A stretch of 39,347 nt of DNA from Bacillota bacterium (GCA_023437365.1 JAEZGK010000018.1:1-39347), one strand, 5' to 3'; positions 7,543 to 16,541 are shown, counted from the stretch's first letter. The notes: generated by a model from the sequence alone, not told the origin. Program-made: numbers and translations.

Positions 7543-9405
7543 CTAATTATTATCTTCCGCTATTACAATCAGATAATCCTTGTCCTGGAATGAGATTTTT
7601 TCTGATTTCTTAGGATTTGTAATAACTTGAATACCATTTTCTGTTACTTTCTTATAACCGACAGCAATCTCATTTTTCTTCTTCGCTATTTCTGTAATGG
7701 TATAAAAGTCTGTTTCCACTCCTGTCTTAACATAACGTGATGCTTTCTTCATATATAATTCCGAACCGTCCGCATCTAATAAATCTTCAAAAAGCAGCGC
7801 CAGTTTTCTGTTTTCTGAAACCTGCGTTATAATCAGGTTCGTAATTGTACTTCCAATTACAAAATCATCCACATTAGCTACCTTAGCAAGCTTCTGATTG
7901 CTTACTGAACACATTTCACTGGTTATATTAAAGTTTCTTTTCCTCTTTCTTTCAATATCTCTAAGCTGTATCAGTAAAAGAAGTGTTTTAGCATCCGCAC
8001 TCTCCATATCGTTCTGCAAATCGCTCAGCAACAGGATATCTTCTGTTGAATCCTCAATCAGTTGCTCTAATTCACTACGTTTATAAATGTCGCATTGCTT
8101 CAGTACTACTGATATATTATTATATGTATTGCTCTCTATATCCTCAGGAAATTCCGTGTTAGCTACCGTGATCTCGGTTCCCGGCTCAATATAATTATCT
8201 AATTCAGCAAGAATATCCGGCATTAGGTTATTATATCCGAGTACAAGAAGTGGTCTCTTGCCTTCAGTTACTTCATTGTTTGAATCCGCCATGACTGATA
8301 AATCCAGCTGTATTGCCTGGGGACTCGGCTTTGAAGTGCCATCATCCTCAGCAAGGTGTATGATATAATCTTTTGAACTTATTTTTGTATGCATAGGCGG
8401 ATTCATCATAACAACCCCGTCCTGCTGCAACCCGATAACTGTTGATATTTCAAAAAGATTCAGCACCTCTCCAAAGGTCCTGCCCTCCAATTCCGGAAAA
8501 TTCTCAAAATAAAATTCATCTCCGCCAAAATCAAAAAACTCGGTAAGAACCATGGACAACCCAGGTTGCCTACAGGTATGAGCAATAATTCTTGATATTG
8601 CATCCTTAAAAAATAATATCTCTGCCTTTCCTTCTCCTGCAATTTTAGCTGCATCCATGTTAGCTTTATCATGAATCATTGATGTGATATGAAGGTCACC
8701 ATCAAATGCGTTCTTGGATTTTAAGTAGTTTAATGATGCTAATATAATCTTTATAACCGAAAAATCGTCATCCTCATTAATAATTATCGACTTGCTGTTC
8801 TCCAGCGCTGCTCTTTCCAGAAGATAAGCTTCTGTTACTCTTCCTGATTTACAGATCACTCTGGTGGTTTTAAAATCCTTTATATTACCTTTAATTCTTT
8901 CCTCCATTACCTCTTTTTCTTCATCACCTAGAACCACGATACAATTCTTCTTTTGATTTGATCCTGCTTCTATCAGCTCGGATAAAATTGTATATATGCT
9001 ATCATTGAAGCCGATTACTACAGTATGACCGGTTTCTATTACTTTTGAAGTACCTTTTCTTAAATCATTTAGCTTTGCTTCAAAACCAGTACTGATAATA
9101 CCGATTAATATACTGGTTATGAAAATTCCGCAAATAGTAACGAGTGACATTAGTATAACATACCATAAATTTGAAGTATTATCACCGGCCAAAGTTCCTG
9201 CATCAATTGCATGCATAAGACTCTGCCAAATAGATTGACCTGTTGTAAGCTCTGTATCGGCTAATGCTCCAAGAGCACCTGCGATGACTACCACGATCGC
9301 TGTTACTATAAATAATACCTCAACTAATGCAATCGTTCCCTTAGACATCAGATTATCAAACTGGTATCTCACTCTGTCCCAATACTTCGGTTTATTCTTT
9401 TTCAT
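7543..9405 (-). CDS. CASTOR/POLLUX-related ion channel with two RCK-like domains
   Basis: The 620-aa protein has two membrane helices (about residues 24-47 and 80-106). Between them lie a pore helix and a filter-like loop (HAIDAGTLAGD, about 66-74). Two Rossmann-type ligand-binding domains follow: the first opens at 128 (TVVIGFND), the second at about 384 (RPLLVLGYNN). This is the architecture of bacterial relatives of the plant CASTOR/POLLUX channels and of RCK-gated potassium channels. The filter lacks the potassium signature GYG, so ion choice is uncertain. The ATG at 9405 is preferred to a GTG two codons earlier because GGAGGG is then five bases upstream. It has its own promoter (9445-9472) and stands alone, closed by the terminator at 7481. 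Confidence 0.82.
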   Translation of the reverse strand: MKKNKPKYWDRVRYQFDNLMSKGTIALVEVLFIVTAIVVVIAGALGALADTELTTGQSIWQSLMHAIDAGTLAGDNTSNLWYVILMSLVTICGIFITSILIGIISTGFEAKLNDLRKGTSKVIETGHTVVIGFNDSIYTILSELIEAGSNQKKNCIVVLGDEEKEVMEERIKGNIKDFKTTRVICKSGRVTEAYLLERAALENSKSIIINEDDDFSVIKIILASLNYLKSKNAFDGDLHITSMIHDKANMDAAKIAGEGKAEILFFKDAISRIIAHTCRQPGLSMVLTEFFDFGGDEFYFENFPELEGRTFGEVLNLFEISTVIGLQQDGVVMMNPPMHTKISSKDYIIHLAEDDGTSKPSPQAIQLDLSVMADSNNEVTEGKRPLLVLGYNNLMPDILAELDNYIEPGTEITVANTEFPEDIESNTYNNISVVLKQCDIYKRSELEQLIEDSTEDILLLSDLQNDMESADAKTLLLLIQLRDIERKRKRNFNITSEMCSVSNQKLAKVANVDDFVIGSTITNLIITQVSENRKLALLFEDLLDADGSELYMKKASRYVKTGVETDFYTITEIAKKKNEIAVGYKKVTENGIQVITNPKKSEKISFQDKDYLIVIAEDNN

Positions 9406-9684
9406 ACTCACCCTCCAAGTTATGTAATAATAAATTTTAAGTATATTATACCATAAACTGTCATTTTGTGAATATTTATGTATAATTTTATGTATAGTAT
9501 TCTTTTCCTATATTGAGATGTTACACTTTTCTGCATTCATTGACTTTCTATTCCATAGTCCGTATAATTTAACAAGAATGGAGAATTCATTACTTTCCTG
9601 TTTATGAGTGTTTTTGAGCTATACCTTCAAATCAGGTCGAGTGGAAAATAATCCTTTCCCCTCAACCTGACCCTGCTCCGATTC
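9406..9684. promoter_or_regulatory. Promoter region of the channel gene, plus-strand promoter and hairpin
   Basis: On the minus strand, TTCACA (9467-9472), 16 bases and an extended TGGTATAAT (-10 at 9445-9450) form a promoter for the channel gene. On the plus strand, TTGACT (9540-9545), 17 bases and TATAAT (9563-9568) form a near-consensus promoter facing no plus-strand gene. About 60 bases downstream is a 16-bp hairpin (9632-9647/9655-9670, two mismatches). It could end the minus-strand operon, or close a short RNA from the orphan promoter. Confidence 0.55.
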
Positions 9685-10563
9685 TTAATACCTTCCTAAA
9701 ATGGTATCTTTCACATCCCTTCGCTGGGGTGCATAAGGCGTCTGATCGCCATATCCGATATCGACATAGGTTACGAGACGCAGGTAATCCGGTAAGTCAA
9801 ATCTTTTCTTTATCCGCTCGCACATGGTCTCACTAAAGGTAAGCCATACTCCTTCCAGCCCAACTGCATGTACCGCAAGTACAATATTCTGTCCTGCCGC
9901 TCCTGCATCCAGCAGTTGGTTTCTTACCGGGGTAAATGAGTTTGCCTGATAGCAGCGCATATCCTGTAAAATTACCAGATGAACCGGACCGCCGGGTACA
10001 TCGCTTCCTTTAAATAGCCCAGGTTCATTTTTATCTCGTACCACGATGTAACGAATGGACTGTACATTGCAGCCGTGTGCTGCCCATAATCCTGCTTCCA
10101 GGATCTGATCAATCAAATCATCCGGTACTTCCTGATCAGTAAATTCACGCACTGACCGGCGGTCTTTCACGATAGTGAAAAACGCCTCTTTCATTTCCGA
10201 TGTCACCGGTGTTGGTGCAAAGGCACTCAAGTCAACCTCCTCACCCCTTGACAGTTTATCTGCCGCCTCAACCAAAAAGGAGGCATAGCGATATTCCGGA
10301 AGCGTTGTAGAAAGGCCCTTCTTTACCCAAAGCTCAAGCAGATGCTTGGTATAATCCGCCTGGCTGTTACTAAGGGTTTTATGTCGATATGCTGTTGCAT
10401 AAACCTGTATTTCCAAGGTATGATGAGAGCGCTCCCTGACTCTTGCCCGAAACTCCTCTTCGTCCATTGCCAGAAACTCTTCGTCTGTCAGTCTCATATT
10501 ACTATCCCAAAGGTTTCTTACTTCTTCCGTAGAAAGATAATCCATACTTGTGTCTCTAAACAT
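9685..10563 (-). CDS. Nitroreductase-family flavoprotein with N-terminal extension
   Basis: The 292-aa protein carries a nitroreductase fold in its second half (about residues 125-290). RRSVREF (135-141) is the FMN-phosphate contact motif, and an AAHGCNVQ segment follows at 161-168. GLEGVWLTF (236-244) is the later family motif. The first 120 residues are a helical, charged extension not found in ordinary nitroreductases of about 200 aa. The ATG at 10563 is chosen because GGGAGG lies nine bases upstream and it clears the ATPase stop by 22 bases. It is the last gene of the minus-strand operon with the ABC transporter and two hydrolases, so it probably reduces the imported compound or a product of it. 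The substrate is unknown. Confidence 0.82.
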   Translation of the reverse strand: MFRDTSMDYLSTEEVRNLWDSNMRLTDEEFLAMDEEEFRARVRERSHHTLEIQVYATAYRHKTLSNSQADYTKHLLELWVKKGLSTTLPEYRYASFLVEAADKLSRGEEVDLSAFAPTPVTSEMKEAFFTIVKDRRSVREFTDQEVPDDLIDQILEAGLWAAHGCNVQSIRYIVVRDKNEPGLFKGSDVPGGPVHLVILQDMRCYQANSFTPVRNQLLDAGAAGQNIVLAVHAVGLEGVWLTFSETMCERIKKRFDLPDYLRLVTYVDIGYGDQTPYAPQRRDVKDTILGRY

Positions 10564-10585
10564 CTTTTCATTCCTCCCAGCTTTC

Positions 10586-11371
10586 TTATAAATTACCATA
10601 ATAATCCATAGGTATCTGACGTCCATCACTGTTAATGTCTTTCATAATCAACGTAGCAATATCAAGTAGTTCCTTATCATTCCTATTTCTTCTGTGCGGA
10701 AATGGAATATCGTAGATATTTTGTATCTGCCCCGGCCTCGTACTTAAAAGTACAACACGATTTGCCAGAAATACAGCCTCATTAATGTCATGGGTGATAA
10801 ATAAAATAGTTTTCTTTTCTTTTCCCCATATCTGAATCAGCTCCTCTTGTAGTGCACATCTTGTCAGGTGGTCTACTGCACTGAAGGGTTCATCCATCAG
10901 AATAACCTTCGGTTCCATTGCCAGAGTTCTTGCAATTCCGACTCTCTGGCGCATTCCTCCAGAGAGTTGGGAAGGATATTTATGTTCAAAACCTGTTAGG
11001 TTTACCATATTAATGTATTTCTTCAATTGCTCCTTCTGCTTTTCCTTGGGAACCTTCGCTATTTCCATGCCAAAGGCAATATTTTTCTGTACTACTCTCC
11101 AAGGAAAAAGGGAAGGGTCCTGAAATACCACGCCGATATCCCGGCTTGTGCCGTTGATTCTTTGACCGTCCAGTAGAATTTCACCGTTCGTAGCAGGAAG
11201 AAGACCTGCTATAATTTCTAATAATGTAGATTTACCACAGCCGCTTGGACCGACAATACATACGAATTCACCATCATCTACGGTCAGGTTAATATCATGC
11301 AGCGCATGGATTTCCTGTCCATCCGGGCTTGTATAAAGCTTATCAATATTTTGAACTTCGATCGTAGGCAT
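10586..11371 (-). CDS. ABC importer ATP-binding protein (SsuB/TauB-like)
   Basis: The 261-aa ATPase has all ABC motifs: Walker A GPSGCGKST (41-49), Q-loop VVFQDPSLFPW, signature LSGGMRQR (136-143), Walker B VILMDEP (156-162) and switch H194. FPW after the Q-loop is typical of the nitrate/taurine/sulfonate importer group. It starts 11 bases after the binding-protein gene and is followed closely by the nitroreductase. With the permease and lipoprotein it forms one importer. The substrate class of this group (sulfonates, thiamine precursors, nitrate and other small N/S compounds) fits the hydrolase genes of the operon, but the exact ligand is not known. Confidence 0.93.
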   Translation of the reverse strand: MPTIEVQNIDKLYTSPDGQEIHALHDINLTVDDGEFVCIVGPSGCGKSTLLEIIAGLLPATNGEILLDGQRINGTSRDIGVVFQDPSLFPWRVVQKNIAFGMEIAKVPKEKQKEQLKKYINMVNLTGFEHKYPSQLSGGMRQRVGIARTLAMEPKVILMDEPFSAVDHLTRCALQEELIQIWGKEKKTILFITHDINEAVFLANRVVLLSTRPGQIQNIYDIPFPHRRNRNDKELLDIATLIMKDINSDGRQIPMDYYGNL

Positions 11372-11382
11372 ATTTCACTTCC

Positions 11383-12513
11383 TTACTTATTATTTTCTGG
11401 GTCAGACAATCCAAGGGTATCAGCTGCTACTTGAGCAAATTGATTGGTATAGGTTTCCGAATAATCTACCTCATCCTCAATCCAGCCATATTCCTTTAAA
11501 TACTTAAAAGTAGTCTCCAGACGATCCACTGGTATTACCGGATAATCAAGCCATACATCAATTTCTGAGTTTACCGCCCTTCTCATAATATCCGAGGTAG
11601 TATTCATCTTTTGAGCAGCCCAGTCAATAAATTCATCAAAGTATTCATTCTTAACCTGTTCATGCACCTGATAGTATGCTGTAATGAATCTTTGCAATTT
11701 CTCCGGTTCATTCTCAATAATTTTGTTGCTTGCAATGATGGTTCCTGTATAATAATCCGGGATGTAGTCCCACGCTCTTCCAAGGATATGCCCGATTCCA
11801 TCAGACTCTGCCAGAATTGCAAAGGGATTATGAATAATTGTCGCATCCACTTCTCCAGACAGGAATGTGGCATAAGCATCCTGATATGCACCATTGGCTA
11901 CCAGTGTTACTTCCTCCGTGTTGATATTATTTTTTTCAAGCATTTTTAACACGGAAAGTCTCATACCACCTGCAGCACCCTGTGCACCGATTGTCTTGCC
12001 CTTCAAATCCTCAAAGCCTTCAATATCGTTATTGGCAATCAACCAGTAGCAGCCGGAATATCTCCACATATTCCCCACCAGCTTACCAGGTACACCGTTA
12101 TAGATACCGGGGATATAAGAGCTGGGGTCACCATCTGCAATGTCGATTTCTCCTCTGGTAATCAGGGAAAGCACCCCTGCGTTTCCATCCTTATTCTGAA
12201 TATTATCGAATTCAATACCTAGTGCTTTATATAGACCCTTTTCAATAGCAAAATTATTCACCGCACCGGTCATACCCTGAGCAAAGCAAGCTCGAAGTAC
12301 GATTGGTTCAAGATCATCTGTGCCTTCCGCAGCTGCCGTAGGTGACGTCTCATCGATAGCCTGTGTAACAACAGCCTGTTGCTCAGAAGACACCTCTTTG
12401 TCATCATTATTCGTATCAGCAGTATTTTTGCATCCTGCTAACACTCCCGTCAATAATCCTAATATTAAAGCCATACTTACAAGTTTTCTTTTCATTCTCA
12501 TTCTCCCTTTCAT
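11383..12513 (-). CDS. ABC importer substrate-binding lipoprotein (SsuA/NMT1-like)
   Basis: The 376-aa protein has a lipoprotein signal ending in LTGVLAGC (lipid-bearing Cys near residue 28), a Thr/Asp/Glu-rich linker, then a two-lobed NMT1/SsuA-type binding domain. Recognisable segments are AIEKGLYKALGIEF, GEIDIADGDPSSYIPG and LKGKTIGAQGAAGG. AAGGAG lies seven bases before the ATG at 12513; another ATG two codons upstream is too close to it. The 126-bp gap to the permease gene holds a dyad (12592-12598/12618-12624) that could let this gene be expressed at a different level from the permease. The protein would capture the ligand outside the cell for the permease and ATPase. Confidence 0.9.
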   Translation of the reverse strand: MKGRMRMKRKLVSMALILGLLTGVLAGCKNTADTNNDDKEVSSEQQAVVTQAIDETSPTAAAEGTDDLEPIVLRACFAQGMTGAVNNFAIEKGLYKALGIEFDNIQNKDGNAGVLSLITRGEIDIADGDPSSYIPGIYNGVPGKLVGNMWRYSGCYWLIANNDIEGFEDLKGKTIGAQGAAGGMRLSVLKMLEKNNINTEEVTLVANGAYQDAYATFLSGEVDATIIHNPFAILAESDGIGHILGRAWDYIPDYYTGTIIASNKIIENEPEKLQRFITAYYQVHEQVKNEYFDEFIDWAAQKMNTTSDIMRRAVNSEIDVWLDYPVIPVDRLETTFKYLKEYGWIEDEVDYSETYTNQFAQVAADTLGLSDPENNK

Positions 12514-12639
12514 ATTCATTCTCCTTTTTCATTGTTCATTCCAGTTACCTTTAAACATTTCAAGATGCCTAATCTTCCAATCCACCTGAGATATCGTCTT
12601 TGTCCAGCGATTTGTCGGACGATACACTGGTAAAGCTTT

Positions 12640-13431
12640 TTATACCCGCCGAAATTTATGACACAGCAGATATTCAATCACCGATATCAGCTTTACAAGG
12701 AGGACAGAAATAATCGTCACCAAAATGATTACAAAAAACATAAGTGGCGTATTGAGCAGTGACTGTGCCTGAGACAGCAAGTAGCCAAGTCCCGCTTTTG
12801 CAGCCTGCATTTCTGAAAACACCACTCCGGTCAAAGCTGTAGCCGCTGCAAGCCGCAGACCGTTAAAAATCGATGGAAGTGCTGCCGGTATGATTACCTT
12901 GAATACCTTTTGAAAGCGGGTTGCCTGAAATACACTAGCAACCTTTAGGTATTCTGTTTTACATTGCTTCGCTCCGGTTACTGTATTATATAGAATTGTA
13001 AATACGCCAAATAGAAAGATTAAAATGACCTTGGATTGAAAGCCAATGCCAAACCAAAGGATAAGCAATGGAAGAATAGCCGTCTTAGGGACAGCCATAA
13101 TTGCCGCACAGAAGACATTCATATATTCTTCAATAGCAGGGAATAGAACCCATATCAATCCAAAGAATATTCCGACGATCATGGAAAGCCCAAAACCGAC
13201 CAGTACTTCCTCCATTGTAATGATTAGATGAGGTATCAGTGTACCGTCCAGTATGATATCGATACCTTTCTTCACAATCGAGGTCGGTGAAGCAAGGAAT
13301 ACCTTCTGAACCCTGCCGGAATCTACTGCGAATTGCATATAGATTATAATTGCGACAATCGTCAACAGTTGTAAGGCTTGAATGACTGTAAAGGATTTTT
13401 TCTTGGGTATACGGCTACTCTTTTTTGCCAT
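12640..13431 (-). CDS. ABC importer permease (SsuC/TauC-like)
   Basis: The 263-aa protein has about six membrane helices and the binding-protein-dependent transport fold. The cytoplasmic EAA-type loop is visible at about residues 165-200 (EYLKVASVFQATRFQKVFKV followed by IIPAALPSIFNGLRLAAA) and contacts the ATPase. Its ATG lies 17 bases inside the end of the ATC-hydrolase-like gene, so translation is probably coupled. AAGGAGGG is 11 bases upstream. It is the membrane part of the importer with the genes at 11383 and 10586. Confidence 0.92.
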   Translation of the reverse strand: MAKKSSRIPKKKSFTVIQALQLLTIVAIIIYMQFAVDSGRVQKVFLASPTSIVKKGIDIILDGTLIPHLIITMEEVLVGFGLSMIVGIFFGLIWVLFPAIEEYMNVFCAAIMAVPKTAILPLLILWFGIGFQSKVILIFLFGVFTILYNTVTGAKQCKTEYLKVASVFQATRFQKVFKVIIPAALPSIFNGLRLAAATALTGVVFSEMQAAKAGLGYLLSQAQSLLNTPLMFFVIILVTIISVLLVKLISVIEYLLCHKFRRV

Positions 13432-13954
13432 AAGTAAACTCTCCCTCCTTTACCTTATCGCTTTCAAAGTATTCTCTTTTGCAGCTATCTCCGGAGAGTA
13501 TTACATTCTGCAGAATTCTATGAGACAGATGTCCCGTAAAATTCTCAATCGTTGTTGTATCAATCACATCGCAATAAAAGGGAGCGATTTCTTTAAACCA
13601 TCCATATTTTTTAATATACTCTCTCCAGATCTCACCGTATGGGCAATGGTCCTCCCCCCATTCCGGTATCCATCCCATAAAGGGTAAATCAATTACCTTG
13701 ATAAAGCTTTCTACCGTATCTGTACCAAGGCCCTGTTCGGCTGCCTTCGCCTTCAGCTGATCAGACCGGTCAATTGCTTGCTCAAAGACCGCCTGCTGGA
13801 TAATCTCCTTTGCTTTTTCAAGGCCAAATCGCTCATATAATACCTTGCTAAAGTGAAAATAAAGTAATGCGAACTGTCTTGCCGCCTTTCGTACCTCATT
13901 TACCGCAACTTCCTTTGGCACATAACCTTCCACTTTGAAATTGTCTTTTCCCAT
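13415..13954 (-). CDS. L-2-amino-thiazoline-4-carboxylic acid hydrolase-like protein
   Basis: The 179-aa protein looks like the ATC-hydrolase family. It has an N-terminal helical half and a C-terminal half with spaced cysteines: HCPYGEIWREY (C104), FYCDV (C128) and LSGDSCKREYF (C158). In Pseudomonas, members open the thiazoline ring of ATC to N-carbamoyl-cysteine, which an amidohydrolase then cleaves. Most Firmicutes homologues are uncharacterised. The gene lies 58 bases after the M20 amidohydrolase gene and overlaps the permease gene by 17 bases, so hydrolase, amidohydrolase and importer are one unit. The exact ring or amide attacked here is unknown. Confidence 0.7.
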   Translation of the reverse strand: MGKDNFKVEGYVPKEVAVNEVRKAARQFALLYFHFSKVLYERFGLEKAKEIIQQAVFEQAIDRSDQLKAKAAEQGLGTDTVESFIKVIDLPFMGWIPEWGEDHCPYGEIWREYIKKYGWFKEIAPFYCDVIDTTTIENFTGHLSHRILQNVILSGDSCKREYFESDKVKEGEFTYGKKE

Positions 13955-14012
13955 TCCATATTCTCCTTCTATTAATATATGTTAAGTATGTTTTAGGATA
14001 ATAAAAATCAGT

Positions 14013-15332
14013 TTACTCGCATTCTTCAATATGATTAAACTGGTTCATGAAAGCAATATATTCTTCCTTCGTTTTAAATATGGGCTGGTAGGAAGCCACC
14101 TCCTGCTTAGCGAGCTTTGCCCCTTCTCTTAACAGATGGTATGCACTTAATGCAAAAAGCTTTGCTGTGACTATGTATGCTTCTTCTTCATCCACAATAT
14201 CAAAGTCCACTTGATGAAATCCACCGATTGTTCCGCCTGTATGAAAGGTTAGCACAGGCATCATATGCTGGACATCACCGACATCGGTTGAACCGCTGCC
14301 ATGATAATCCGGATCAGTTACCCTCACATGATCCTCACCAAAAAGCTTTTTTGCCAGTTCTACAATTTCTTCAGGGAATTTTTGATATAATCCCGGTAAA
14401 TATCCGGGCATTGTCTCAATGCGGTATCCTGCACCGAGGGCATATGCCCCTGCTTTGAACGAACGGTCCGTTTTCACTGAGGCATCGGCGAACGCTTCTA
14501 AGGTTTTACCCCTTACCAATGTCTCCAAGACAACATCATTCGGAACCACGTTGACCAAATCTCCTCCTTTGGTCATAATCGGATGAACCCTGACATGATC
14601 CTCATCACGAAAGGTCTCCCTATTTAAGCCCAGTGCCTGCAATCCGAGGGAGGCTGCCGACAAAGCATTGATTCCATGATCAGGGCAAGCCGCTGCATGT
14701 GCTGCTTTGCCTTTGATTTTGATTACCTTGGATACAAATCCATTGCTGCTTCCGCTGCCGAAGGTAATACCCTCTATAGATGAATGATGGGCAAGGCTTA
14801 AGTCAATATCCTCAAATGCACCGATACGGATTAACTCACATTTGCCGCCGCCATATTGAATGATATGATCCTCAATCAATTTGTTCTTAAATTCCACCTC
14901 CCCGTATTCTTCAGCAGGAACAGCAAAGAATACCAACTGCCCGTCAAGTGTACCGGCCACCTCGACATCCGTGAGCGCAATCGCAGCACCTATTACTCCT
15001 GCCAATTGCGCATGATGACCGCAGCAATGAGCTGCCTGAGTCTCCTTGTTCACATGAGAGTGCTGTGGAATTCGAAGAGCATCCAGTTCTCCAATCAGCG
15101 CCAAGGATACATTGTCTGCCTTTTCCTTGTTTAAGTATGCCTTTGCACCTGTCACAGCAAGATTTCTTTCAACAGGCAGCTTCAAATCTTCCATGAACTT
15201 AATAAATTTTTCGGATGTACGAAACTCCTTGTATCCCAATTCGGCATGATCATAAACATCTCTGGCGAATTGTATTATCGTATCCCGATTATCATCAATC
15301 AAACTGACGATTCTTTCTTCAATCAAATTCAT
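14013..15332 (-). CDS. AbgB-like M20-family metallo-amidohydrolase
   Basis: The 439-aa protein is an M20 amidohydrolase. Metal-binding features are CCGHH (103-107), the catalytic/metal pair in PAEE (139-142), AHHSS (181-185) and a C-terminal FHTGG. GSGSTDVGDV is characteristic of AbgB (p-aminobenzoyl-glutamate hydrolase) and related aminoacylases. The lid/dimerisation domain is the central third. It has no signal peptide, so it acts in the cytoplasm. A GGGGGAG site precedes the ATG, and a near-consensus promoter is 58 bases upstream. It leads the operon with the ATC-hydrolase-like gene and the ABC importer, implying cleavage of an imported N-acyl or N-carbamoyl amino acid. The AbgB resemblance points to amide rather than carbamoyl cleavage, so both remain possible. 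Confidence 0.88.
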   Translation of the reverse strand: MNLIEERIVSLIDDNRDTIIQFARDVYDHAELGYKEFRTSEKFIKFMEDLKLPVERNLAVTGAKAYLNKEKADNVSLALIGELDALRIPQHSHVNKETQAAHCCGHHAQLAGVIGAAIALTDVEVAGTLDGQLVFFAVPAEEYGEVEFKNKLIEDHIIQYGGGKCELIRIGAFEDIDLSLAHHSSIEGITFGSGSSNGFVSKVIKIKGKAAHAAACPDHGINALSAASLGLQALGLNRETFRDEDHVRVHPIMTKGGDLVNVVPNDVVLETLVRGKTLEAFADASVKTDRSFKAGAYALGAGYRIETMPGYLPGLYQKFPEEIVELAKKLFGEDHVRVTDPDYHGSGSTDVGDVQHMMPVLTFHTGGTIGGFHQVDFDIVDEEEAYIVTAKLFALSAYHLLREGAKLAKQEVASYQPIFKTKEEYIAFMNQFNHIEECE

Positions 15333-15920
15333 TTTCTCCCCCCTCTTTCTTAATTCATATTATTCAAATATGATTAGTATGTTTTACAGAGTATATATCA
15401 TTCTAATTTGTTTGTCAACTGTTAAATATAGAATTTTTTTACTTTTTTTCGCTGTATATTTAAAACTAATTCCCTAAGCTAAGTTTTTTTCTTGGACAAT
15501 AATACCGGGAATATCCTTGGAAGCTATCCTATGGCTAAAAGAAGATTTCTTTAAAACAGATAAGATTAGATATTGATCTATGGATAAAATTAAGCTTTCT
15601 AGTATTTTATATTTAATAACAATGTGTTATGAAGGTAAACCAATTAATGCTAATAAGATACCATGCGCATACATTGACTTTCTATACCGCTATAGGTATA
15701 ATTTAACATGGTGGAAATCCATAAATTTCTTAATTATGAGTGCTGAATACACCATAGGATGCTCCGTTGGGGATGAATGACTAAGCAAATAGAGCGTTGA
15801 TGATGAACATCGCTGATTTTAACTTTCGCTGTGAATTGTGATATATAAAAATTTGAAAAGAGTGGCATTGTCAAAAAGAGAAATATTTTTACAACATTAA
15901 CATAAGGAGACTAATTGAGA
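15333..15920. promoter_or_regulatory. 588-bp divergent region with two promoters
   Basis: On the minus strand, TTGACA (15413-15418), 17 bases and TATACT (15390-15395) form a near-perfect promoter for the M20/ATC/ABC operon. On the plus strand, TTGACT (15674-15679), 17 bases and TATAAT (15697-15702) form a second strong promoter, about 215 bases before the acetyltransferase at 15921. An open frame of 66 codons at 15580-15780 contains this promoter and has no ribosome site; I do not regard it as a gene. The motif AGTATGTTTTA (15376-15386) recurs at 13985-13995, before the ATC-hydrolase-like gene. Confidence 0.7.
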
Positions 15921-16478
15921 ATGATACATAAGGGTACAGTTACAATTGAAACAGATAGGATTATATTAAGAAAATTTACCATAGAAGATGTTAATGCTGC
16001 TTTTGCAAATTGGACAAGTGATGAAAAAGTAACAGCGTTTTTACGCTGGCCTACGCATACGAGAATTGATATAACAGAGCGAGTTTTAAAAGACTGGATT
16101 GCTGGATATGAACGAGCAAATTTTTATCAGTGGGCTATTATGCCAAAGGATATCAATGAGCCAATTGGTACAATTTCAGTCGTTGATATGGACGAAAGAA
16201 CAGGAAAGGTTCAAATCGGATATTGCATTGGAAGTAAATGGTGGCGTTCTGGTTTTACAAGTGAAGCATTTTCGGCAATCATTCCTTTTTTCTTTGAGCA
16301 AGTAGAAGTTAAGAGAATTGAGTCGCAGCATGCCCCTGAAAATCCTAATTCTGGTAGAGTGATGGAAAAATGCGGTTTGTTATATGAGGGTACATTGAGA
16401 AAAGCAGATTGGTGCAACAAAGGCATTGTAGATACGTGTATGTATAGTATCCTTGCATCTGATTATTTTAAAGAATAA
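15921..16478 (+). CDS. GNAT N-acetyltransferase (RimJ/RimL type)
   Basis: The 185-aa protein matches the RimJ/RimL acetyltransferase_3 group. It opens with TDRIILRKFTIEDVNAAFANW and carries the acetyl-CoA region GYCIGSKWWRSGFTSEAF, followed by VKRIESQHAPENPNSGRVMEKCGL. This group acetylates protein N-termini or small amines. The ATG at 15921 has AAGGAGA ten bases upstream; an in-frame TTG two codons earlier would be too close. It stands alone between the promoter at 15674 and a perfect terminator. The acceptor substrate cannot be predicted. Confidence 0.88.
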   Translation: MIHKGTVTIETDRIILRKFTIEDVNAAFANWTSDEKVTAFLRWPTHTRIDITERVLKDWIAGYERANFYQWAIMPKDINEPIGTISVVDMDERTGKVQIGYCIGSKWWRSGFTSEAFSAIIPFFFEQVEVKRIESQHAPENPNSGRVMEKCGLLYEGTLRKADWCNKGIVDTCMYSILASDYFKE

Positions 16479-16480
16479 TG

Positions 16481-16518
16481 AAAACGAGTATATTCGAATG
16501 GATATACTCGTTTTTTTT
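16481..16518 (+). terminator. Rho-independent terminator of the acetyltransferase gene
   Basis: The perfect 13-bp arms AAAACGAGTATAT (16481-16493) and its complement (16502-16514) enclose an 8-base loop and run into eight T residues. Confidence 0.95.
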
Positions 16519-16541
16519 GACTAAAAGTTTGAATTCCTTAA

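Noticed and set aside
15580..15780. A 66-codon open frame on the plus strand
   Set aside because: No ribosome site, no recognisable protein, and it contains a strong TTGACT-17-TATAAT promoter. It is treated as promoter region.
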